Assembly (NCBI RefSeq): GCF_002920575.1
Contig: NZ_PQSQ01000010.1
Coordinates: forward strand, 1 to 64,000
Length of the DNA stretch: 64,000 nucleotides
Reading direction: 5' to 3'
Origin: Streptomyces sp. Ru73
Lineage (GTDB): Bacteria > Actinomycetota > Actinomycetes > Streptomycetales > Streptomycetaceae
Positions within the stretch are counted from its first letter, which is position 1. Each line of letters begins with the position of its first letter. Both the position numbers and the translations under genes were made by a program. This document shows, in pieces, positions 53,113 to 61,447 of this stretch. The notes below the pieces were generated by a model. It did not search any database, was not told where the DNA came from, and saw only the letters and a program-made list of their open reading frames with translations.

Positions 53113-55944
53113 TTGTCCCCGACCAGCGACACCGCACAAGGCGGCGGCCGCCGACTCGTCATCGTCGAGTCGCCTGCCAAGGCGAAGACGATCAAGGGCT
53201 ACCTCGGCCCTGGATACGTCGTCGAAGCGAGCGTCGGGCACATCCGTGACCTTCCGAACGGCGCCGCCGAGGTCCCGGCGAAGTACAAGGGCGAGTCCTG
53301 GGCGCGCCTCGGCGTGAACGTCGACGCCGACTTCCAGCCGATCTACGTCGTCAACAGCGACAAGAAGGACCAGGTCAAGAAGCTCAAGGAGCTGCTGGCC
53401 GAGTCCGACGAACTCTTCCTCGCCACCGATGAGGACCGCGAGGGCGAGGCCATCGCCTGGCACCTGCAGGAGATCCTCAAGCCCAAGGTCCCCGTCCACC
53501 GCATGGTCTTCCACGAGATCACCAAGGACGCCATCCGGGACGCCGTGGCGAACCCGCGCGAGCTGAACAAGAAGCTCGTCGACGCCCAGGAGACCCGCCG
53601 CATCCTCGACCGCCTCTACGGCTACGAGGTCTCGCCGGTCCTGTGGAAGAAGGTCATGCCCCGGCTGTCGGCCGGCCGCGTGCAGTCCGTCGCCACCCGC
53701 CTCGTCGTCGAGCGGGAGCGCGAGCGCATCGCCTTCCGCTCCGCCGAGTACTGGGACCTGACCGGCACCTTCGCCACCGGCCGCGAGGGCGACGCGAGCG
53801 ACCCCGGCACCTTCGGCGCGCGTCTGACCACCGTCGACGGCCGCCGCGTGGCCCAGGGCCGCGACTTCGGCGCCGACGGCCGGCTCAAGTCCGACCAGGT
53901 GCTGCACCTGGACGAGGCGAACGCCCGCGCGCTGGCCGCCGCGCTGGAGGACACGCGGTTCTCCGTCCGCTCGGTCGAGTCCAAGCCGTACCGGCGCTCC
54001 CCGTACGCGCCGTTCCGCACGACCACGATGCAGCAGGAGGCCAGCCGCAAGCTGGGCTTCGGCGCCAAGGCGACCATGCAGGTGGCCCAGAAGCTGTACG
54101 AGAACGGCTTCATCACCTACATGCGTACGGACTCCACGACGCTCTCCGACACCGCCGTCGCGGCCGCCCGTGCCCAGGTCACGCAGCTCTACGGCGCCGA
54201 CTACCTCCCGGACAAGCCGCGCTCCTACGCGGGCAAGGTGAAGAACGCCCAGGAGGCGCACGAGGCGATCCGCCCCTCCGGCGACCGCTTCCGCACGCCC
54301 GCCGAGACGGGCCTGACCGGTGACCAGTTCAAGCTGTACGAGCTGATCTGGAAGCGCACCGTCGCGTCCCAGATGAAGGACGCCACCGGGAACAGCGTCA
54401 CCGTCAAGCTGGGCGGCACGGCGAGCGACGGCCGGGACGCCGAGTTCAGCGCGTCCGGCAAGACCATCACCTTCCACGGCTTCCTCAAGGCGTACGTCGA
54501 GGGCGCCGACGACCCGAACGCCGAGCTGGACGACCGCGAGCGCCGGCTGCCGCAGGTCGCCGAGGGCGACGCGCTGACCGCCCGGGAGCTCTCCGCGGAC
54601 GGCCACGCCACCAAGCCGCCGGCCCGCTACACCGAGGCCACGCTGGTCAAGGAGCTGGAGGAGCGGGAGATCGGCCGCCCGTCGACGTACGCGTCGATCA
54701 TCGGCACCATCCTGGACCGCGGCTACGTCTTCAAGAAGGGCACGGCGCTCGTGCCGTCCTTCTTGTCCTTCGCCGTGGTGAACCTCCTGGAGAAGCACTT
54801 CGGCAGGCTCGTCGACTACGACTTCACCGCCAGGATGGAGGACGACCTCGACCGCATCGCACGCGGCGAGGCCCAGTCCGTGCCGTGGCTGCGCCGCTTC
54901 TACTTCGGCGAGGGCGGCCCCGAGGGCGCGGCCTCCGAGGCGGGCAACGGCGACGGCGACCACCTCGGCGGCCTGAAGGAGCTGGTCACGGACCTGGGCG
55001 CGATCGACGCGCGCGAGGTCTCCTCCTTCCCGGTCGGCAACGGCATCGTCCTCCGGGTGGGCCGCTACGGCCCCTACGTGGAGCGCGGCGAGAAGGACAC
55101 CGACAACCACCAGCGCGCCGACGTGCCGGACGACCTGGCGCCCGACGAGCTGACGGTGGAGTACGCCGAGGAGCTGCTGGCCAAGCCCAGCGGCGACTTC
55201 GAGCTGGGCACGGACCCGAAGACCGGCCACCAGATCGTGGCCAAGGACGGCCGCTACGGCCCGTACGTCACCGAGATCCTGCCCGAGGGCACCCCGAAGA
55301 CCGGCAAGAACGCGGTCAAGCCGCGCACGGCCTCGCTGTTCAAGTCGATGTCCCTGGACACCGTCACGCTGGAGGACGCGCTCAAGCTGATGTCGCTGCC
55401 GCGCGTCGTCGGCCAGGACGCCGAGGGTGTGGACATCACCGCGCAGAACGGCCGCTACGGCCCGTACCTGAAGAAGGGCACGGACTCGCGTTCCCTGGAG
55501 AGCGAGGAGCAGCTCTTCACGATCACGCTCGACGAGGCGCTGGAGATCTACTCCAAGCCCAAGCAGCGCGGACGCGCAGCGGCCAAGCCGCCGCTGAAGG
55601 AGCTGGGCACCGACCCGGTCAGCGAGAAGCCGGTCGTGGTCAAGGACGGCCGCTTCGGCCCGTACGTCACCGACGGCGAGACCAACGCGACGCTGCGCCG
55701 GGACGACGACGTCGAGACGATCACCCCCGAGCGCGGTTTCGAACTCCTCGCCGAGAAGCGCGCCAAGGGCCCGGCCAAGAAGAAGACGGCGGCCAAGAAG
55801 ACCACTGCCAAGAAGGCCCCGGCGAAGAAGACCGCGGCCAAGAAGACGGCGGCGAAGAAGACGACCGCCAAGAAGACGACGGCGAAGAAGACGACCGCTG
55901 CTGCGAAGAAGACAGCGGCCAAATCAAGCCCGTCCGGCGACTGA
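53113..55944 (+). CDS. topA: DNA topoisomerase I
   Basis: A 943-residue type IA topoisomerase that relaxes negative supercoils. The Toprim domain starts VIVESPAKAKTIKGYLG and has DEDREGEAIAWH. The active-site Tyr336 is in FITYMRTDST. In place of the Cys4 zinc fingers of E. coli, the C-terminus has repeated GRYGPYV/GRFGPYV domains (four copies, between about 650 and 860). It ends in a 50-residue tail of KKTAAKK/KKTTAKK units, known in actinobacteria to promote DNA binding and processivity. The start is a TTG at 53113 preceded by GGAGAGAAG, as in S. coelicolor. Confidence 0.97.
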   Translation: MSPTSDTAQGGGRRLVIVESPAKAKTIKGYLGPGYVVEASVGHIRDLPNGAAEVPAKYKGESWARLGVNVDADFQPIYVVNSDKKDQVKKLKELLAESDELFLATDEDREGEAIAWHLQEILKPKVPVHRMVFHEITKDAIRDAVANPRELNKKLVDAQETRRILDRLYGYEVSPVLWKKVMPRLSAGRVQSVATRLVVERERERIAFRSAEYWDLTGTFATGREGDASDPGTFGARLTTVDGRRVAQGRDFGADGRLKSDQVLHLDEANARALAAALEDTRFSVRSVESKPYRRSPYAPFRTTTMQQEASRKLGFGAKATMQVAQKLYENGFITYMRTDSTTLSDTAVAAARAQVTQLYGADYLPDKPRSYAGKVKNAQEAHEAIRPSGDRFRTPAETGLTGDQFKLYELIWKRTVASQMKDATGNSVTVKLGGTASDGRDAEFSASGKTITFHGFLKAYVEGADDPNAELDDRERRLPQVAEGDALTARELSADGHATKPPARYTEATLVKELEEREIGRPSTYASIIGTILDRGYVFKKGTALVPSFLSFAVVNLLEKHFGRLVDYDFTARMEDDLDRIARGEAQSVPWLRRFYFGEGGPEGAASEAGNGDGDHLGGLKELVTDLGAIDAREVSSFPVGNGIVLRVGRYGPYVERGEKDTDNHQRADVPDDLAPDELTVEYAEELLAKPSGDFELGTDPKTGHQIVAKDGRYGPYVTEILPEGTPKTGKNAVKPRTASLFKSMSLDTVTLEDALKLMSLPRVVGQDAEGVDITAQNGRYGPYLKKGTDSRSLESEEQLFTITLDEALEIYSKPKQRGRAAAKPPLKELGTDPVSEKPVVVKDGRFGPYVTDGETNATLRRDDDVETITPERGFELLAEKRAKGPAKKKTAAKKTTAKKAPAKKTAAKKTAAKKTTAKKTTAKKTTAAAKKTAAKSSPSGD

Positions 55945-56020
55945 GGACGAGCCCGAAGGGCGACAGGGGGCGCAGCCCCGGTGGTGCAGGTCGCCCCGCG
56001 ACCGCACCCGTGTTCGGCCA

Positions 56021-56045
56021 GGGACCCGGTGTGTCACCGGGTCCC
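56021..56045 (+). terminator. Terminator between topA and tmk
   Basis: An 11-bp perfect stem, GGGACCCGGTG with CACCGGGTCCC, has a 3-nt loop. It ends only 14 bp before the tmk start codon, so tmk must be transcribed from its own promoter immediately after it. Confidence 0.8.
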
Positions 56046-56047
56046 GC

Positions 56048-56053
56048 TAGGCT
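56048..56053 (+). promoter_or_regulatory. -10 box of a leaderless tmk transcript
   Basis: TAGGCT lies 6 nt before the tmk ATG and directly after the topA terminator hairpin. There is no room for a 5' leader with a ribosome site. Confidence 0.5.
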
Positions 56054-56059
56054 GGCGGA

Positions 56060-59000
56060 ATGACGCGTACCGAGCAGCCAACGGTCGTGACCCCCACATC
56101 AGGCGCACTCGCCGCGGACTCCCGCGAGCGCGCCGTGCGAGCCCTGCTGCGCTTCCCTCCCCTCAAACGGCTGTGGAGCGCCCAGTTCGTCGGCGGCATC
56201 GGTGATGCCCTCGGCGTTCTGGTCCTGGTCCTGCTCGCACTCCAGGCGGCGGTCTTCACCCCCCACGGAGGCACCGCGGCCTTCGGCGGCGGATACCGGG
56301 GCGCGGCCTTCGCGGTCGCCGCCGTCTTCGGGGCGCGGCTGCTGTCGACCCTGCTGTTCGGTGCCGTGCTGCTCGGCCCGCTCTCCGCGCTGACGGCCCC
56401 CGAGGGGCCGCTGGACCGCCGCTGGACGATGATCGCCGCGGACGGTCTCCGCGCCGTACTGCTCATCGTCGCCCCCCTCTGGATCGACTGGCTCCCGGAC
56501 AACGCCCTGGCCTGCGTGCTGATCACGGCCTTCGTGGCCGGCGTCGCCGAGCGCTTCTGGACGGTGTGCCGGGAGAGCGCGGCCCCCGCGCTGCTGCCCG
56601 CGCCGCCCGCCGAGGGCGACGCCGTGAGACCGCAGCCGGACAACCACGACGCGCTGCGCCGCCTCTTCCTGCGCACCGGCTTCGTGTCGCTGCCCATCGC
56701 CGCCGCCGGGCTGCTGGTCATCACCCTCATCGGGAACGCGCTGGGTGCGGGCATCGACTGGTTCCACACCCACCAGGCGGCGCTCGGTTCGTACGTCGCC
56801 GCCGGCCTGTTCGCCGCGTCCGTCTCGATCGTGTACTTCCTCGCGTTCCCCGGCTCCCGTACGCCGCGTCCGCGCTCGCCCCTCGAGGGCCTGCGCCGCC
56901 CGAAGACCGGCACCGGCGTCGACAAGGGCCGTACCGGCGCGATCCCGCTCCTCGTGCTGGCCTGCGCCGCGGTCGCCGCCGCGATCGCCGCGGCCGTCGC
57001 GCTGAGCGTGCTGCACGTCCGCGACCTCGGGGGCGGCCCGGTCGGGTACGCCCTCTTCGTGCTGGCCCTCAGCGGCGGCCCGGTCGTCGGCATCCGCTGC
57101 GCCGGCAAGGTCCTGCCCGGGTTCTCGCGCCGCCGGCTGCTCGCGCTCTCCGTCGCCGTCACCGGCCTCGCGCTGCTGGCCATGGGCCTCGTGCCCGACA
57201 CGACCACCGTCCTGCTGCTGGCGCTGCTCGCCGGCGTGAGCGCGGGCATCGCGGCCAACACCGGGCACGCCCTCCTGGACCAGGAGGCCGAGGAGTTCCG
57301 CGCCGCCCGCACCACCGACCACCTGCACGCCGTCGTACGGCTCGCCGTCGCGCCCGCCGCGATCGTCGGGCCGCTGCTGGCCGCCGGCATCGGCCCGCAC
57401 CATCTCGGCAGCGGCTCGTTCGTCTTCGCGCACGGCGGCGCCGCCTTCACGCTCATGCTCGTCGGCGCGCTGCTGCTGCCGGTCGCCGCGTGGGTGCTGG
57501 GCAAGACCGACGACCGGCAGGGCGTACCGCTCCGCCGCGACCTGCGCGAGGCGCTGCGCGGCGGCGACCCGGCGCAGGCACCGGCGGCGACCGGCTTCTT
57601 CATCGCTCTGGAGGGCGGCGACGGGGCCGGCAAGTCCACGCAGGTCGAGGCGCTGGCGGACTGGATAAGGGCCAAGGGCCACGAGGTCGTGGTGACCCGC
57701 GAGCCGGGCGCCACCGCCATCGGCAAGCGGCTGCGCTCGATCATCCTGGACGTCTCCACGAGCGGACTGTCGGACCGGGCCGAGGCCCTGATGTTCGCCG
57801 CGGACCGCGCCGAGCACGTGAACAGCGTGATCCGGCCGGCCCTGGAGCGCGGCGCCGTCGTCATCACCGACCGGTACATCGACTCCTCGGTGGCGTACCA
57901 GGGCGCGGGCCGCAACCTCGCGCCCACCGAGATCGCCCGCATCTCCCGCTGGGCCACGGACGGCCTGGTCCCGCACCTCACGGTGCTGCTGGACGTGTCC
58001 CCCGAGACCGCGCGGGAGCGTTTCACGGAGGCGCCGGACCGGCTGGAGTCCGAGCCCGCCGAGTTCCACGAGCGGGTGCGCAAGGGCTTCCTGACGCTGG
58101 CCGCCGCCGACCCGGCGCGGTACCTCGTGGTGGACGCGGGCCTGGAGCCCGAGGCCGTCACCACGGTCGTACGGCACCGCCTGGACCAGGTGCTGCCGCT
58201 GTCCGAGGCCGAGATCAAGGCCCAGGCCGAGGCCCGCAAGGCCGCCGAGGAGGAAGCGCGCAGGAAGGCCGAGGAAGAGGCCGCGCGCAAGGCCGAGGAG
58301 GAGCGGCAGGAGCGCGAGCGCCAGGAGCAGCTGGCCCGGCTGCGCGCCGAGGAGGAGGAGCGCAAGCGCCGCGAGATCGAGGCGGCCAAGGCGCGCGAGG
58401 CGGCGCGGCAGGCGGAGGAGGCCCGGCAGCGCGCCGAGGAGGCCCGCCGCCAGGCCGAGGAGGAGCGCAAGCGCCGGGAGGCCGAGGAGGCAGCCCGGCA
58501 GGCCGAGCAGGAGCGGCTGCGCCGGCAGCACGAGGAGGAGAAGCGGCTCCGCAAGGAGGCCGAGGAGCGCCGCCTGGAGAAGCAGCGCAAGGCCGAGGAG
58601 GCGCTGCTCCGCGCCGAGCAGGCCCGGCTCGCCGCCGCCTCGGCGGCCGAGGGCGTGCACGACGCCGACGCGCCGACCACCGAGACGCCGGTGATCAGCA
58701 TGCGCAAGGAGCCGCAGGAGGACACCCGGCGGGCCGCGCAGGAGAGCGCCTCGGACGCGGCGGAGACGGTCCCCGGCGGGACGCCGCGGGTGGAGATGCG
58801 CAAGGAGGCGGCCCCGCGCTCCGGTACGGGCGCCGAGGACCGGGACGACCGGTCCGGGTCGGACTCCGAGGAGACCGCGGTCCTGCCGCAGCCCGAGGCG
58901 GCGGAAGCGGACGACGACCGGTCCGAGGAGCGGCGGCCGTCCGCCGCTGGCTCCCGCGCCGCCGACGAGACGGCCGTGCTGCCGCCCGTACGGCCCGCGG

Positions 59001-59401
59001 AGGAGGACCGTGCGGCCGACGAGACCGCCGTCCTGCCGCCGGTACGGCCCGAGGGGCCTGAGGACCGGGTGCCGTCGTGGATGTTCCGTCCGGAGGACGG
59101 CGACACCCGGCGGCCGGCGGCCGAGTCGAGCGTGGAGCGCACGGCCGAGCTGCCGCAGATCGACCCGGCGACGGGCCTGCCGGTCCACGGCCGCCCCGCC
59201 GGCCAGTCCCCGTACGAGTCGTACGCGCCGCAGCAGCCGCACCCGCAGTACGAGCAGCAGCCGCGGCCGGCCGGCCGGCGCCGCCCGGAGTGGGCCGAGG
59301 AGACCCCGCTGGACGATCTCCCGACCCTCGCGGACGAACTGCTCGGCCCGCGCGACACGGAGGAAGAGGAGGAGCGCCGCGGCCGCTGGGGCCGCCGCTG
59401 A
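56060..59401 (+). CDS. tmk: dTMP kinase fused to MFS-like membrane domain
   Basis: An 1,113-residue multidomain protein. Residues 30-490 hold about twelve hydrophobic segments resembling an MFS transporter. Residues 513-715 are a complete thymidylate kinase: P-loop GGDGAGKST near 520, VTREPGAT, ITDRYIDSSVAYQG and LLDVSPETARER. Residues 725-880 are a long charged coiled coil (EEARRKAEEEAARKAEEER type). The remainder is acidic, Pro/Glu/Arg-rich, with ETAVLPPVRP repeats. The kinase makes dTDP for DNA synthesis. Long Tmk forms of this type occur in Streptomyces; the role of the membrane part is unknown. holB follows. Confidence 0.94.
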   Translation: MTRTEQPTVVTPTSGALAADSRERAVRALLRFPPLKRLWSAQFVGGIGDALGVLVLVLLALQAAVFTPHGGTAAFGGGYRGAAFAVAAVFGARLLSTLLFGAVLLGPLSALTAPEGPLDRRWTMIAADGLRAVLLIVAPLWIDWLPDNALACVLITAFVAGVAERFWTVCRESAAPALLPAPPAEGDAVRPQPDNHDALRRLFLRTGFVSLPIAAAGLLVITLIGNALGAGIDWFHTHQAALGSYVAAGLFAASVSIVYFLAFPGSRTPRPRSPLEGLRRPKTGTGVDKGRTGAIPLLVLACAAVAAAIAAAVALSVLHVRDLGGGPVGYALFVLALSGGPVVGIRCAGKVLPGFSRRRLLALSVAVTGLALLAMGLVPDTTTVLLLALLAGVSAGIAANTGHALLDQEAEEFRAARTTDHLHAVVRLAVAPAAIVGPLLAAGIGPHHLGSGSFVFAHGGAAFTLMLVGALLLPVAAWVLGKTDDRQGVPLRRDLREALRGGDPAQAPAATGFFIALEGGDGAGKSTQVEALADWIRAKGHEVVVTREPGATAIGKRLRSIILDVSTSGLSDRAEALMFAADRAEHVNSVIRPALERGAVVITDRYIDSSVAYQGAGRNLAPTEIARISRWATDGLVPHLTVLLDVSPETARERFTEAPDRLESEPAEFHERVRKGFLTLAAADPARYLVVDAGLEPEAVTTVVRHRLDQVLPLSEAEIKAQAEARKAAEEEARRKAEEEAARKAEEERQERERQEQLARLRAEEEERKRREIEAAKAREAARQAEEARQRAEEARRQAEEERKRREAEEAARQAEQERLRRQHEEEKRLRKEAEERRLEKQRKAEEALLRAEQARLAAASAAEGVHDADAPTTETPVISMRKEPQEDTRRAAQESASDAAETVPGGTPRVEMRKEAAPRSGTGAEDRDDRSGSDSEETAVLPQPEAAEADDDRSEERRPSAAGSRAADETAVLPPVRPAEEDRAADETAVLPPVRPEGPEDRVPSWMFRPEDGDTRRPAAESSVERTAELPQIDPATGLPVHGRPAGQSPYESYAPQQPHPQYEQQPRPAGRRRPEWAEETPLDDLPTLADELLGPRDTEEEEERRGRWGRR

Positions 59402-59420
59402 TCACCGTTTTCCCGGCTTC

Positions 59421-59454
59421 CGGCCCCCGGTACGCGCGAGCGTGCCGGGGGCCG
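59421..59454 (+). terminator. Terminator after tmk
   Basis: A 13-bp stem with one G-T wobble, CGGCCCCCGG at its outer part, closes on an 8-nt loop, 20 nt after the tmk stop. Confidence 0.75.
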
Positions 59455-59587
59455 GGGCGTTTGGCGGGGGGGGGCTCGGCTCGCGGGGCGATGGCTGCCG
59501 GTCCCGCCGCCCTGGCAGGGCCGGGGGCTGTCAGGCGCGCGGCCGCACGGCCGCATGCGCAGGGCTGCCGGGTCGATCGGCCCTGAG

Positions 59588-59596
59588 TTATCCACA
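59588..59596 (+). promoter_or_regulatory. DnaA box upstream of holB
   Basis: TTATCCACA is the exact consensus DnaA 9-mer. It lies in the 352-bp gap between tmk and holB, 157 bp before the holB start. The rest of the gap is GC-rich without a gene. DnaA control of a replication gene would be plausible but is unproven. Confidence 0.4.
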
Positions 59597-59753
59597 GGTG
59601 GACGGGAGTGTCGGTCCCGTCCACCACAATGGAATGCGACGGGCCGCCCACGCGATGCGGTGGCACGGCGATCCGGTCGCGTGCCGGGGGCGCACTCGCG
59701 GCGGCACGGCACGACGACGGCACGGCAGGACACGGACAGGACGGCGGAGCGCA

Positions 59754-60983
59754 ATGGCGGTGTGGGACGACCTGGTGGGCCAGGAGCGGGTGACGGAGCA
59801 GCTCGCCGCCGCGGCGCGCGACGCCGACGCCCTGGTCACGGCCGAGGAGGGCGGCGCGGCGGCCGCATCCGCCCCGGCCTCCATGAGTGCGTCCCGGATG
59901 ACGCACGCCTGGCTCTTCACCGGGCCGCCCGGTTCCGGCCGGGCCACCGCGGCCCGGGCCTTCGCCGCGGCGCTGCAGTGCGTGAGCCCGGACCGGGCCC
60001 TCGGCGGCGCCCCCGGCTGCGGCTTCTGCGACGGCTGCCACACCACGCTGGTCGGGACGCACGCCGACGTCGAGGTGGTCCGTACGGACCTGCTGTCCAT
60101 CGGCGTGAAGGAGACGCGGGACCTGGTCCGCCGTGCCTCCATGTCACCCGCGGGCGGCCGCTGGCAGGTGATCGTCCTGGAGGACGCCGACCGCCTCACC
60201 GAGGGCGCGGGCAACGTCCTGCTGAAGGCCGTGGAGGAGCCCGCGCCGCGCACGGTCTGGCTGCTCTGCGCCCCGTCCATCGAGGACGTGCTCCCCACGA
60301 TCCGGTCCCGCTGCCGTCTGCTGACCCTGCGGACGCCTCCCACGTCGGCCGTCGCCGACATGCTGATGCGGCGCGACGGCATCGAGCCGGCCGCCGCCGC
60401 GGCGGCCGCCCGCGCCACCCAGGGGCACATCGGCCGGGCGCGCCGGCTGGCGACGGACGAGCGGGCCCGTGCCCGCCGCGCCGCCGTCCTCAAGCTGCCG
60501 CTCCGCATCGACGACATCGGCGGCTGCCTCAAGGCCGCGCAGGAGCTGATCGACGCGGCGGGGGAGGACGCCAAGCAGGTCGCCGAGGAGGTCGACGCCA
60601 AGGAGACGGAGGAGCTGCGGGCCGCGCTGGGCGCCGCCGCCGGCACGGGCGGGCGGCTGCCGCGCGGCACGGCGGGCGTGATGAAGGACCTGCAGGACAA
60701 GCAGAAGCGCCGCGCCACGCGTACGCAGCGGGACAGCCTGGACCTCGCGCTCACCGACCTGACGGCCTTCTACCGCGACGTCCTCGCCCTCCAGCTCGGC
60801 ACCGCCGCCGAGCTGGCCAACGAGGACGTACGGGACAGCGTCCAGCGCATCGCCGCCGGCTCCACCCCCGAGCGCACCCTGCGCCGCATAGAAGCGGTCA
60901 TCGCCTGCCGCCAGGCCCTGGACCGCAACGTCGCCCCGCTGCTCGCGGTCGAAGCGATGGCCGCTGCCCTCCGGGCGGGCTGA
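59754..60983 (+). CDS. holB: DNA polymerase III delta' subunit
   Basis: A 409-residue clamp-loader subunit. The AAA+ P-loop is GPPGSGRATAARAFA, with Arg in place of the catalytic Lys, as is normal for the non-ATPase delta' of many actinobacteria. The zinc-binding module has Cys in CVSPDRALGG, then CGFCDGC. LLKAVEEPAPRTVWLL and the SRC motif in TIRSRCR follow. A longer insertion near residues 35-50 and the C-terminal collar domain complete it. It pairs with tmk, an order found in many bacteria. Confidence 0.95.
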   Translation: MAVWDDLVGQERVTEQLAAAARDADALVTAEEGGAAAASAPASMSASRMTHAWLFTGPPGSGRATAARAFAAALQCVSPDRALGGAPGCGFCDGCHTTLVGTHADVEVVRTDLLSIGVKETRDLVRRASMSPAGGRWQVIVLEDADRLTEGAGNVLLKAVEEPAPRTVWLLCAPSIEDVLPTIRSRCRLLTLRTPPTSAVADMLMRRDGIEPAAAAAAARATQGHIGRARRLATDERARARRAAVLKLPLRIDDIGGCLKAAQELIDAAGEDAKQVAEEVDAKETEELRAALGAAAGTGGRLPRGTAGVMKDLQDKQKRRATRTQRDSLDLALTDLTAFYRDVLALQLGTAAELANEDVRDSVQRIAAGSTPERTLRRIEAVIACRQALDRNVAPLLAVEAMAAALRAG

Positions 60984-61064
60984 CGACCCGCGCCACCCCG
61001 CCCCGGTCGGCCCCGCCCCGCCGGCCCCGTACGGCCGTACCCCTCCGGTCCCCGCGCCCCGGAC

Positions 61065-61122
61065 GCCTGCCCCGCGAGGGACGGCTGCCCCGCGGAGGAC
61101 GGCTGCTCGGCGAGGGACGGCT
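61065..61122. repeat. Diverged 18-bp repeats
   Basis: Three to four diverged copies of about GGACGGCTGCCCCGCGAG lead directly into the perfect 24-bp array that follows. Confidence 0.6.
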
Positions 61123-61218
61123 GCCCCGCGAGCCGCGCGGTCGGTGGCCCCGCGAGCCGCGCGGTCGGTGGCCCCGCGAGCCGCGCGGTCGGTGGCCCCG
61201 CGAGCCGCGCGGTCGGTC
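61123..61218. repeat. 24-bp perfect tandem repeat, four copies
   Basis: Units begin at 61123, 61147, 61171 and 61195 (GCCCCGCGAGCCGCGCGGTC plus GGTG). Only the last base of the last copy differs. The array lies in the 464-bp gap between holB and the secreted protease, with no gene across it. Confidence 0.95.
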
Positions 61219-61447
61219 GCCCTGGCCGGACCCCGAACGGTCCACTCCCGCGTTCCCGGCCGGCCGGGCCGCAGCCCTGTCGCCCGGCGGCCGAAGTCAC
61301 CCGTACGAGGGGAATGGTCCGGGCCATGGTCCGGGCACGAATCGTCGGGTGCGGATACGCTCCCCAAAGCTGTAGCCAACTGTCACCATTGGTCACCGAT
61401 CGTCACCGAGCCAGGTCCCGTCACCGCTGCCGACCGAGGACGTATCC

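Noticed and set aside
56047..59754. A 1,235-codon minus-strand open frame
   Set aside because: It lies opposite tmk. The tmk frame has all kinase motifs and coding bias; the other strand is Ser/Arg/Ala-rich shadow sequence caused by GC bias.
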